Translations under genes and position numbers: made by a program | Assembly (NCBI RefSeq): GCF_013003985.1 | Contig: NZ_CP053073.1 | Span: forward strand, 1,488,001-1,552,000 | DNA from: Usitatibacter palustris | Lineage (GTDB): Bacteria; Pseudomonadota; Gammaproteobacteria; Burkholderiales; Usitatibacteraceae | Length of the DNA: 64,000 nt | Direction: 5' to 3' | Notes under the pieces: model-generated | Databases searched by the model: none | What the model was told of the DNA's origin: nothing | Seen by the model: the letters and a program-made list of their open reading frames with translations, nothing else | In this document: one piece after another, positions 1-6,692 of the stretch | How positions within the stretch are numbered: the stretch's first letter is position 1 | Layout: each line of letters starts with the position of its first letter

Positions 1-1
1 G

Positions 2-670
2 CTCCTGCTCTCGGCGCTACTCCCCATCGCAGCCTCCTGCGGCAAGAAAGAGGTCGTAGAAGGTGGCTCGCCGCTCCCTGATCTCTCGTTCGGCAAAGTT
101 CGCACGAAGACCATCGGATGCCCGTCGATGCAGGGCGTCTATGCCTGGCCGCCGGTCGCGGGGACGTGGGCGGGCCGTGGGCCAACCAACAAAGTTCCCG
201 GAGAAGACGGCATCCCGGTTCCGATCTACGGCGGCGAGATGCAGATCTGGGTTCGCGAGAACGGCGGCGAGGTCGAGATCCGCTCGCGCTCGATCAACCG
301 CAATCCGAACTACCGCACGACCCTCACGCGCGAATGGTCGTTCAGGATCTTTCCGAAGAACGAAGTGAGCTGCAAGACGAACATGCTCGAGTTCGCCGCG
401 AGGCCGGGGACGAACCCGGAGGAATACGGCAGCAAGACCGTGATGCGCAGCTTCAAGCTTGCGCGGCTGGAGGACGGATCGCTCGCGGTCGGCGTCAAGA
501 ATCTCTCCACGGGGCGACGGGGCTCGATCTTTACCTGGGGCGATACCTCCGCCGGGAGCATCCCTGCGCCGGATGGTGCGTACTGGTCGTGGTCGAAGCT
601 CACGGAGCTGGGGCCGGGGGACACGGAGCCGGCGCCTGTCGATGCTTCGGCGGACCGGCCGCGAAGGTAG
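2..670 (+). CDS. Putative lipoprotein, 5' end outside the window
   Basis: The frame is open from the first bases of the window and ends with TAG at 668-670, so the start lies upstream. The first visible residues are a hydrophobic run ending in the lipobox-like I-A-A-S-C followed by G-K-K-E, which suggests a lipoprotein signal peptide cleaved before Cys. An internal ATG at 128 would remove this signal and is unlikely to be the true start. The mature part (about 205 residues) is polar with many Trp, Gly and Arg residues and no domain I recognise. It is followed by a 103-bp gap and the leuC promoter, so it is probably not cotranscribed with leuC. Function unknown. Confidence 0.6.
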   Translation, partial: LLLSALLPIAASCGKKEVVEGGSPLPDLSFGKVRTKTIGCPSMQGVYAWPPVAGTWAGRGPTNKVPGEDGIPVPIYGGEMQIWVRENGGEVEIRSRSINRNPNYRTTLTREWSFRIFPKNEVSCKTNMLEFAARPGTNPEEYGSKTVMRSFKLARLEDGSLAVGVKNLSTGRRGSIFTWGDTSAGSIPAPDGAYWSWSKLTELGPGDTEPAPVDASADRPRR

Positions 671-739
671 TTCACGCTTGTCGGTGGGAGCAGGGGATCC
701 ACATTGATGCCGCTGACTTTTCCCGCATCGACCGTGTAG

Positions 740-773
740 GCGCCGCCACCCGTGGCGGTCGTATAATTTCGTC
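740..773 (+). promoter_or_regulatory. leuC promoter with overlapping inverted repeat
   Basis: A perfect TATAAT box lies at 762-767, only 6 bases before the leuC ATG at 774, so transcription would start at or very near the start codon. No Shine-Dalgarno sequence precedes the ATG. Just upstream, CCGCCAC (743-749) and GTGGCGG (752-758) form a perfect inverted repeat where a -35 box would sit, a possible operator. No good -35 box is visible. The promoter is a prediction from sequence. Confidence 0.45.
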
Positions 774-2189
774 ATGACCGCTCGCACCCTCTACGAAAAG
801 CTTTGGGATTCCCACCTCGTCCACCAGGACGCGGACGGAACGGCACTCCTGTACATCGATCGCCACCTCGTCCATGAGGTGACGTCGCCCCAGGCTTTCG
901 AAGGTCTCGAAGCCGCCCATCGCAAGCCCTGGCGCATCGGTTCGGTCGTCGCCACCGCCGATCACAACGTCCCCACGGCCGTCGGCCGCAACGACCGCGA
1001 GATCGCCGATCCCATTTCGCGCCTGCAGGTCACTACGCTCGACAACAACGTCGAGAAGTTCCACGTGAAGACCTATTTCGGCATGAAGGATCACCGCCAG
1101 GGCATCGTCCACGTGATCGGTCCGGAGCAGGGCGCGACACTTCCCGGCATGACGGTGGTCTGCGGTGACAGCCACACATCCACCCACGGCGCATTTGCAG
1201 CGCTCGCATTTGGAATTGGCACGAGCGAAGTCGAGCACGTCCTCGCGACTCAGTGCCTCGCGCAGAAGAAGGCGAAGACGCTCCTCATCCGCGCCGAAGG
1301 AACGCTCCCGACAGGTGTCACCGCGAAGGACCTCGTCCTCGCCGTCATCGGCAAGATCGGCACGGCGGGTGGAACCGGCAGCGTGATCGAGTTCGGCGGC
1401 AGCGCGTTTCGAAGCCTCTCCATGGAAGGCCGCATGACGGTCTCCAACATGTCGATCGAGGCGGGTGCCCGCGCGGGCATGTTCGCGTGCGACGAGAAGA
1501 CCATCGAATACCTGCGCGGCCGGCCACACGCACCGCAAGGCGAGATGTTCGAGAAGGCCGCGGCCTACTGGCGCACGCTCGTCTCCGACCCGGGTGCGAA
1601 GTTCGACCGCACCGTGGACATCGACGTCGCGTCCCTCAAGCCGCAAGTCACCTGGGGCACTTCGCCCGAGATGGTGGTCTCGATCGAGGGCCGCGTGCCA
1701 GACCCCGACAAGGAAAAGGACCCGTCCCGTCGCGAGGCGATCGAGCGGGCCCTTGTTTACATGGGCCTCGAACCCAACAAGCTCATCACCGACATCGCGA
1801 TCGACAAGGTCTTCATCGGCTCGTGCACCAACTCGCGCATTGAAGATCTTCGCGCGGCGGCCGTGATCGTTCGTGGCAAGCGCGTGGCGAGCAACGTGAA
1901 GCTCGCACTCGTTGTGCCTGGATCGGGATTGGTGAAGGAGCAGGCCGAGAAGGAAGGCCTCGACCGCATCTTCCGCGACTCAGGCTTCGAGTGGCGCGAA
2001 CCCGGCTGCTCGATGTGCCTCGCGATGAACGACGACAAGCTCGAGCCGGGCGAGCGCTGCGCCTCCACCTCAAACCGCAACTTCGAAGGGCGGCAGGGCG
2101 CGGGTGGTCGTACGCACCTGGTGAGCCCGGCGATGGCGGCTGCGGCTGCGATCGCGGGGCACTTCGTGGACGTTCGGCGCCAGTCGTAA
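774..2189 (+). CDS. leuC: 3-isopropylmalate dehydratase large subunit
   Basis: LeuC with LeuD isomerises 2-isopropylmalate to 3-isopropylmalate in leucine biosynthesis, in the cytoplasm. The 471-residue length and the N-terminus ([12 protein letters not shown]) match the aconitase-superfamily LeuC1 type. The 4Fe-4S cysteines are visible in [14 protein letters not shown] and further on in GCSMCLAMN. The ATG at 774 is the expected family start although no ribosome binding site precedes it. LeuD and leuB lie about 1.4 kb downstream, separated from leuC by higBA, cspA and an entericidin gene, so leuC is probably transcribed alone. Confidence 0.97.
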   Translation: MTARTLYEKLWDSHLVHQDADGTALLYIDRHLVHEVTSPQAFEGLEAAHRKPWRIGSVVATADHNVPTAVGRNDREIADPISRLQVTTLDNNVEKFHVKTYFGMKDHRQGIVHVIGPEQGATLPGMTVVCGDSHTSTHGAFAALAFGIGTSEVEHVLATQCLAQKKAKTLLIRAEGTLPTGVTAKDLVLAVIGKIGTAGGTGSVIEFGGSAFRSLSMEGRMTVSNMSIEAGARAGMFACDEKTIEYLRGRPHAPQGEMFEKAAAYWRTLVSDPGAKFDRTVDIDVASLKPQVTWGTSPEMVVSIEGRVPDPDKEKDPSRREAIERALVYMGLEPNKLITDIAIDKVFIGSCTNSRIEDLRAAAVIVRGKRVASNVKLALVVPGSGLVKEQAEKEGLDRIFRDSGFEWREPGCSMCLAMNDDKLEPGERCASTSNRNFEGRQGAGGRTHLVSPAMAAAAAIAGHFVDVRRQS

Positions 2190-2222
2190 GCGTCATCCGA
2201 TTCCCGCAGCAGCCGTTGTGCA

Positions 2223-2268
2223 ATTCGTGGGGCGATGTCTTGTGCCCCGTAAACGAATTGTTTATACT
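2223..2268 (+). promoter_or_regulatory. higBA promoter and probable HigA operator
   Basis: TTGTGC (2240-2245), a 17-base spacer and TATACT (2263-2268) form a good sigma-70 promoter just before the GTG of the toxin gene at 2274. Nested inverted arms cover the -35 region: ATTCGT (from 2223) pairs with ACGAAT (ending 2259), and GGGGC pairs with GCCCC inside them. This is the expected place for an autoregulatory antitoxin operator. That HigA binds here is inference. Confidence 0.55.
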
Positions 2269-2273
2269 CCCCG

Positions 2274-2555
2274 GTGATTCGATCCTTCGCGTCCAAGGAA
2301 ACGGAGCAGTTCTTCCGGACCGGCCATTCCCGACGGATACCGCCTGAGATCCAAGCGCGTGCCATGCGACGGCTCCAGCAACTGGATGCGGCGGCCTGCG
2401 TGGGTGACATGAAATTTCCGCCGTCCAACCGGCTGGAGCTGCTTTCCGGAACTCGCGACCGGACATACAGCATCCGGATCAACGAGCAGTGGCGGATCTG
2501 CTTCCGATTTGAAGGAGTTCATGCGAATGACGTCGAGGTCGTCGACTACCACTAG
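2274..2555 (+). CDS. higB: HigB-type toxin (RelE/ParE superfamily)
   Basis: A 93-residue protein of the HigB/RelE family, mRNA-cleaving toxins that act on the ribosome. The N-terminal I-R-S-F, the central L-D-A-A, the pattern P-P-S-N-R-L-E-L-L-S-G and the C-terminal YSIRINEQWRICFRF are typical of this compact fold. The start is GTG at 2274, almost at the predicted transcription start. The next gene overlaps its 3' end and encodes an HTH antitoxin, the usual toxin-first HigBA order. The pair sits between leuC and cspA, breaking up the leucine genes, which suggests insertion. Confidence 0.88.
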   Translation: MIRSFASKETEQFFRTGHSRRIPPEIQARAMRRLQQLDAAACVGDMKFPPSNRLELLSGTRDRTYSIRINEQWRICFRFEGVHANDVEVVDYH

Positions 2556-2856
2556 AGGCGCCCGCAAGGTGCGAGAGCGGCCCCGCTTTGTCCACCCCGG
2601 GGAATTCCTTGCTGAGGGACTATCCGAACTCGGCATGTCCCAGGCAGAGTTCGCCCGGACGATCGGGGTGTCACCGATGCGCATTTCGCACGTGGTGAAG
2701 GGGAGCAGGCCGGTGACCGCCGAGCTAGCCCTCCTTTTCGGAAGGGCATTCGATCAGTCGGCCGACTACTGGCTCAACCTGCAGCGGCAGTTCGATCTTG
2801 AGATGGCTGAGCAACTGTTGGGAGGGCGGTTGGACTCGGTCAAGCCCATACGCTAG
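2527..2856 (+). CDS. higA: HigA-type antitoxin, XRE family HTH
   Basis: The antitoxin partner of HigB, a Xre/Cro-type DNA-binding protein. Visible features are the opening motif RFVHPGEFLAEGL, an HTH spanning QAEFARTIGVSPMRISHVV, and the family ending SADYWLNLQRQFDLEMAE. Three in-frame starts exist (2509, 2521, 2527). AAGGAG at 2512-2517 is 9 bases from the ATG at 2527, so that start is chosen, giving 109 residues. It overlaps higB by 29 bases. It probably represses the promoter upstream of higB. Confidence 0.88.
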   Translation: MTSRSSTTTRGARKVRERPRFVHPGEFLAEGLSELGMSQAEFARTIGVSPMRISHVVKGSRPVTAELALLFGRAFDQSADYWLNLQRQFDLEMAEQLLGGRLDSVKPIR

Positions 2857-2878
2857 GCCTCGCAAGGAGGACGCACTC

Positions 2879-2995
2879 GTGAAGGACAGCGACAGATACT
2901 TGAAAATCGTGCAGTGGTCCGAAGAGGATCAATGCTACGTGGGCACTGTTCCAGGGTTGACTCCACCGACGGCTGGCCGCGTGACCGCGCACTAG
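2879..2995 (+). pseudogene. Truncated HicB-like antitoxin remnant
   Basis: A 38-codon frame starting GTG at 2879, with a strong AAGGAGG ribosome site at 2864-2870. The first 28 residues read like the start of HicB antitoxins (DRYLKIVQWSEEDQCYVGT then VPGL). HicB normally continues with a G-G-x-H-G segment and a C-terminal HTH or RHH domain. Here the sequence becomes unrelated and stops at TAG. No hicA toxin gene is present. It looks like a decayed second toxin-antitoxin module beside higBA. Whether the short peptide is still made is unknown. Confidence 0.6.
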
Positions 2996-3011
2996 CGCGG
3001 TCCGATCCCCC

Positions 3012-3040
3012 AAAAGCAAAAAGGCCCGGTTTCCCGGGCC
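3012..3040 (-). terminator. Intrinsic terminator of cspA
   Basis: Read on the minus strand, GGCCCGG, a GAAA tetraloop and CCGGGCC form a stable hairpin followed by TTTTTGCTTTT. It lies 33 bases after the cspA stop codon. The stem is at 3023-3029 and 3034-3040. Confidence 0.85.
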
Positions 3041-3072
3041 TATCTGGTTGCAATTCTCGAGCGATCGAGAAT

Positions 3073-3276
3073 TTAGACCGCGCGAATCCTCGAAGCGGCC
3101 GGGCCCTTCGGGCCTTGGGTCGGTTCGAATTCCACGGCTTGTCCTTCTTTCAGGCTCTTGAAGCCATCCATCTGGATTTCCGAGTGATGGGCGAAGAGAT
3201 CCTTGCCGCCATCAGACGGGGTGATGAAGCCGAAGCCCTTGCTGTCGTTGAACCACTTCACGGTACCTTGTGCCAT
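3073..3276 (-). CDS. cspA: Cold-shock protein of the CspA family
   Basis: A 67-residue single-domain OB-fold RNA chaperone. RNP1 (KGFGFIT) and an RNP2-like segment (DLFAHHSEI) are intact, and the N-terminus [10 protein letters not shown] is canonical. The ATG at 3276 is chosen because AAGGAA lies a few bases upstream and it gives the family length; a longer reading of the same frame is possible but has no support. About 200 bases lie between this start and the next gene on the other strand, room for the long structured leader typical of cold-shock mRNAs. Transcribed alone, with its own terminator. Confidence 0.95.
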   Translation of the reverse strand: MAQGTVKWFNDSKGFGFITPSDGGKDLFAHHSEIQMDGFKSLKEGQAVEFEPTQGPKGPAASRIRAV

Positions 3277-3471
3277 TTGCGTATTTCCTTCTTGTCGATA
3301 ATCCGAACCAACCGGGTTCGGGAACGGGTCATGAACGATCAAGTAGGGGAATTGACTGCCACTAGGCACCGCCATGAAAGCGGTTCGGAGGGAGACTGAG
3401 ACTTCGACTAATTGACTGATCCTGCCCGCGCAGTATACCTGAGTCCGGGCCGATTCCCGACAAGTCCCGTT

Positions 3472-3477
3472 ATAATT
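3472..3477 (+). promoter_or_regulatory. -10 box upstream of the entericidin gene
   Basis: A perfect TATAAT lies 35 bases before the entericidin ATG. No good -35 hexamer is present at 16-18 bases, which would fit a sigma-S type or activated promoter. It probably also drives leuD and leuB, since no promoter is visible between them. Confidence 0.45.
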
Positions 3478-3511
3478 CAACTGCTTCCCCAATTTCATAA
3501 GGAACACTCCG

Positions 3512-3634
3512 ATGAAGAAGCTCCTTTTCCTCGTGGCTGCCGCGCTGTTTATGTCCGCGTGCAACACCATGGAAGGCGTCGGCAAGGACGTGCAAAAGGG
3601 CGGCGAAGCCATCGAGAAGGCCGCCAAGAAGTAG
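3512..3634 (+). CDS. Entericidin-family small lipoprotein
   Basis: A 40-residue peptide: K-K-L-L followed by a hydrophobic stretch, the lipobox M-S-A-C at about residue 17, then N-T-M-E-G-V-G-K-D and an amphipathic Lys/Ala-rich tail ending K-K-A-K-K-like. This is the EcnA/EcnB pattern of tiny lipoproteins proposed to affect envelope stability. AAGGA at 3499-3503 is a good ribosome site. It ends 3 bases before leuD. To my knowledge a small entericidin gene in this position is common in betaproteobacterial leu loci. Its role there is not established. Confidence 0.82.
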   Translation: MKKLLFLVAAALFMSACNTMEGVGKDVQKGGEAIEKAAKK

Positions 3635-3637
3635 TCC

Positions 3638-4276
3638 ATGGAAAAGTTCGTCACGCACACGGGGCTGGTGGCGCCGCTCGACCGCGCCAACGTCGACACC
3701 GACGCGATCATCCCGAAGCAATTCCTCAAGTCGATCAAGCGCACCGGCTTCGGTCCGCATTTGTTCGACGCGTGGCGTTATCTCGACACCGGCGAACCGG
3801 GGATGGACCTCACGAAGCGCCGGCCCAACCCCGACTTCGTCCTGAACTACCCGCAGTACCAGGGCGCGACGATCATGCTCGCCCGCAAGAACTTCGGCTG
3901 CGGCTCCTCGCGCGAGCACGCGCCGTGGGCGCTGCAGCAGGCCGGATACAAGGCAGTCATCGCGCCGTCGTTCGCCGACATCTTCTTCAACAACAGCTTC
4001 AAGAACGGTTTCCTGCCGATCGTCCTCACCGAGCTCGAGGTCGACCATCTCTTCAACGAGACGATGGCGCACGCGGGCTACAAGGTCACGATCGATCTTC
4101 CCTCGCAGACCGTCGTCACCCCCTCGGGCAAGACGTACCCGTTCGACATCGACGCCACCCGCAAGGAAAACCTCCTCAACGGCCTGGACGAGATCGGCCT
4201 CACGCTCCGCCACGCGGACGCGATCCGGGAATACGAAGAGAAGCGTAAGCGCACCGAACCCTGGATCTTCCAGTAG
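3638..4276 (+). CDS. leuD: 3-isopropylmalate dehydratase small subunit
   Basis: The small (swivel-domain) subunit that pairs with LeuC. The 212-residue length and the conserved segments [17 protein letters not shown] and [15 protein letters not shown] identify it clearly. It starts 3 bases after the entericidin stop and is followed 7 bases later by leuB, so the three genes form one operon separate from leuC. Confidence 0.97.
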   Translation: MEKFVTHTGLVAPLDRANVDTDAIIPKQFLKSIKRTGFGPHLFDAWRYLDTGEPGMDLTKRRPNPDFVLNYPQYQGATIMLARKNFGCGSSREHAPWALQQAGYKAVIAPSFADIFFNNSFKNGFLPIVLTELEVDHLFNETMAHAGYKVTIDLPSQTVVTPSGKTYPFDIDATRKENLLNGLDEIGLTLRHADAIREYEEKRKRTEPWIFQ

Positions 4277-4283
4277 GGCGACG

Positions 4284-5345
4284 ATGAAAATCGCACTGCT
4301 GGCCGGTGATGGCATCGGCAACGAAATCATGCGCGAAGCGCTTCGCGTGCTCGATGTCTTGCGCAGCGAAGGCCTCAAGATCGAGACGCAGGAAGCGCTC
4401 GTCGGCGGTGCCGCCTACGACGCGCACGGTGATCCGCTTCCTGACGCAACTCTCAAGCTCGTGCAGCAGTCCGACGCCATCCTCTTCGGCGCCATCGGCG
4501 GCCCGCAGTACGACAAGCTTCCCCGCGACAAGCGTCCCGAAAAAGCCATCCTGGGTCTTCGCAAGGAGTGTGATTTCTTCGCAAACCTGCGCCCGGCAAA
4601 CGTTTTCCCGGAGCTCGCCGATGCGTCCACGCTGAAGCCCGAAGTTGTCTCGGGCCTGGACATCATGATCGTCCGTGAGCTTGTTGGAGACATCTACTTC
4701 GGCCAGCCGCGCGGCATCACGGGAGCAGCACCGAATCGCGAAGGCTTCAACACGATGCGCTACACGGAGGCGCAGATCCGCCGCATCCTCCACGTCGGTT
4801 TCAAGACCGCTATGGCTCGCGGCAAGCGCCTGTGCTCCATCGACAAGATGAACGTGCTGGAGACCACGCAGCTCTGGCGCGACATCGCCGAGGAAATCGC
4901 GCCCGAATACCCCGAGGTTCAGCTTTCGCACATGCTGGTGGATAATTGCGCCATGCAACTCGTGCGCAACCCCCGCCAATTCGACGTCATCGTCACCGGC
5001 AACATGTTCGGCGACATCCTCTCGGATGAAGCCTCCATGCTGACGGGCTCGATCGGCATGCTGCCGTCCGCTTCGCTCGACGCGAACGGGAAGGGCCTCT
5101 ACGAGCCCATCCATGGCTCGGCGCCCGACATCGCCGGCAAGGGTGTCGCCAATCCGCTCGCGATGATCCTCTCGATGGCGATGATGTTCCGCTACACGTT
5201 CAATCGCACCGACCTCGCCGCGCGAATTGAGTCCGCGGTGCGTGCCGCGCTGGCCACGGGCCTGCGCACGGCCGACATCGCGACGAAAACGACGAAACCC
5301 TGCACCACGGCGGAAATGGGTACAGCCGTGGTGAAAGCTCTCTAG
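4284..5345 (+). CDS. leuB: 3-isopropylmalate dehydrogenase
   Basis: LeuB oxidatively decarboxylates 3-isopropylmalate with NAD to 2-oxoisocaproate, the third step of the leucine branch. The 353-residue protein shows the N-terminal [11 protein letters not shown], the substrate-binding [12 protein letters not shown] region and the metal and substrate motif [14 protein letters not shown]. It follows leuD by 7 bases. A 69-base gap separates it from asd, with GAAGGA before the asd start and no clear terminator. Confidence 0.97.
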   Translation: MKIALLAGDGIGNEIMREALRVLDVLRSEGLKIETQEALVGGAAYDAHGDPLPDATLKLVQQSDAILFGAIGGPQYDKLPRDKRPEKAILGLRKECDFFANLRPANVFPELADASTLKPEVVSGLDIMIVRELVGDIYFGQPRGITGAAPNREGFNTMRYTEAQIRRILHVGFKTAMARGKRLCSIDKMNVLETTQLWRDIAEEIAPEYPEVQLSHMLVDNCAMQLVRNPRQFDVIVTGNMFGDILSDEASMLTGSIGMLPSASLDANGKGLYEPIHGSAPDIAGKGVANPLAMILSMAMMFRYTFNRTDLAARIESAVRAALATGLRTADIATKTTKPCTTAEMGTAVVKAL

Positions 5346-5414
5346 AACTGCAGGCGGCGTGCGAGGGGCGCTGACTGCGCCCCCCAAGCAAACGCCCTCG
5401 CCGAAGGAAGAACA

Positions 5415-6536
5415 ATGAAGACCGCTGGATTCATCGGCTGGCGCGGCATGGTCGGCTCCGTGCTCATGGAGCGCATGCGTGCCGAACGCGATTTCGATCT
5501 CATCGACCCTGTGTTCTTCACGACGTCCAACGTCGGCGGGAACGGTCCGGATGTCGGCAAGAAGATCGCGCCCCTCAAGGACGCCAACGACGTCGCCGAG
5601 CTCGCGAAAAACGATTACCTGATCAGCTGCCAGGGCGGCGACTACACGAAAGCCATCCACCCGAAGCTGCGCGCGGCGGGCTGGAAGGGCTACTGGATCG
5701 ATGCGGCCTCGGCGCTTCGCATGCAGAAGGACGCGGTCATCATCCTCGACCCCGTGAACCGTCCCGTGATCGACAAGGCGGTGGCCGCGGGCACGAAGGA
5801 CTTCATCGGCGGCAACTGCACCGTGAGCGGCATGATGATGGCGATCGACGGCCTGCTGAAGGCCGACCTCGTCGAGTGGGTGACGGCCATGACCTACCAG
5901 GCCGCCTCGGGTGCGGGTGCGCAGAACATGCGCGAGCTGCTCCAACAGATGGGCGAGGTCCACTTCACCGCCAAGGCGCTGCTGGACGACCCCGCCTCCG
6001 CGATCCTCGACATCGACCGCGAAGTCGCCGGCATCCTGCGCGACGAGAAATTCCCGACCGAGCACTTCGGCGTGCCGCTCGCAGGAAGCCTGCTCCCCTG
6101 GATCGACACGGATCTCGGTAACGGCCAGAGCCGCGAAGAGTGGAAGGGCCATGCGGAGACCAACAAGATCCTCGGCCGCGCGGAGAACAACGAGATCGCG
6201 GTCGACGGCATCTGCGTTCGCGTGGGCGCCATGCGCTGCCACTCGCAGGGCCTCACGATCAAGCTCAAGAAGGACGTCCCGATCGCCGATATCGAGAAGA
6301 TCCTCGCCGGCGGCAACGCGTGGGTGAAAGTGGTCCCGAACAACCGGGAGGAGACGCTCAAGCGCCTGACCCCGGTCGCGGTCACCGGGACGCTCGATAT
6401 TCCCATCGGACGCCTCAGAAAGCTCAAAATGGGAGGCGAGTACCTCTCGGCCTTCACTGTAGGTGACCAGCTGCTTTGGGGGGCCGCCGAACCGCTGCGC
6501 CGGATGCTTCGGATCCTTGAGGGGAAACTGCAGTAG
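5415..6536 (+). CDS. asd: Aspartate-semialdehyde dehydrogenase
   Basis: Asd reduces aspartyl phosphate to aspartate semialdehyde for lysine, diaminopimelate, threonine and methionine synthesis. The protein has 373 residues, the proteobacterial length. Visible motifs are the NADP-binding [10 protein letters not shown] at the N-terminus, the active-site Cys in GGNCTVSGM, and [11 protein letters not shown] near the C-terminus. The start has GAAGGA 7 bases upstream. Its place between leuB and fimV is conserved in beta- and gammaproteobacteria. Confidence 0.97.
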   Translation: MKTAGFIGWRGMVGSVLMERMRAERDFDLIDPVFFTTSNVGGNGPDVGKKIAPLKDANDVAELAKNDYLISCQGGDYTKAIHPKLRAAGWKGYWIDAASALRMQKDAVIILDPVNRPVIDKAVAAGTKDFIGGNCTVSGMMMAIDGLLKADLVEWVTAMTYQAASGAGAQNMRELLQQMGEVHFTAKALLDDPASAILDIDREVAGILRDEKFPTEHFGVPLAGSLLPWIDTDLGNGQSREEWKGHAETNKILGRAENNEIAVDGICVRVGAMRCHSQGLTIKLKKDVPIADIEKILAGGNAWVKVVPNNREETLKRLTPVAVTGTLDIPIGRLRKLKMGGEYLSAFTVGDQLLWGAAEPLRRMLRILEGKLQ

Positions 6537-6550
6537 AAACAGGGGTGAGG

Positions 6551-6574
6551 AGCCCGGCCGGGGAGCCCCGGTCG
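6551..6574. other. Strong hairpin without a U-tract, asd-fimV gap
   Basis: CCCGGCCGGGG and CCCCGGTCGGG, separated by AG, form a very stable stem with one G-U pair. It is followed by AAAAAA, not T residues, so it is not a standard intrinsic terminator in either direction. It could stabilise the asd mRNA 3' end or act with Rho. Confidence 0.4.
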
Positions 6575-6585
6575 GGAAAAAACGC

Positions 6586-6613
6586 TTGAAAAATGTCCGA
6601 CTTAAGCGATAAT
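6586..6613 (+). promoter_or_regulatory. fimV promoter
   Basis: TTGAAA (6586-6591), a 16-base spacer and GATAAT (6608-6613) match sigma-70 consensus well. It lies in an AT-rich stretch that stands out from its surroundings, about 80 bases before the preferred fimV start. Confidence 0.55.
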
Positions 6614-6692
6614 GCAATAATCCGGGTGAAGTTGAAACAATAACTACTTGATGCTACTCTACTTTTACCGGTCTTCCGAGATTGGGACGGGC

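Noticed and set aside
6541..6580. Hairpin after asd as an intrinsic terminator
   Set aside because: The stem is strong but followed by A residues and has no T-run in either direction; listed only as a hairpin.
4200..6617. 805-codon open frame on the minus strand over leuB and asd
   Set aside because: Antisense of two certain genes in high-GC DNA; the translated sequence is Arg/His/Asp/Val-rich without domains.
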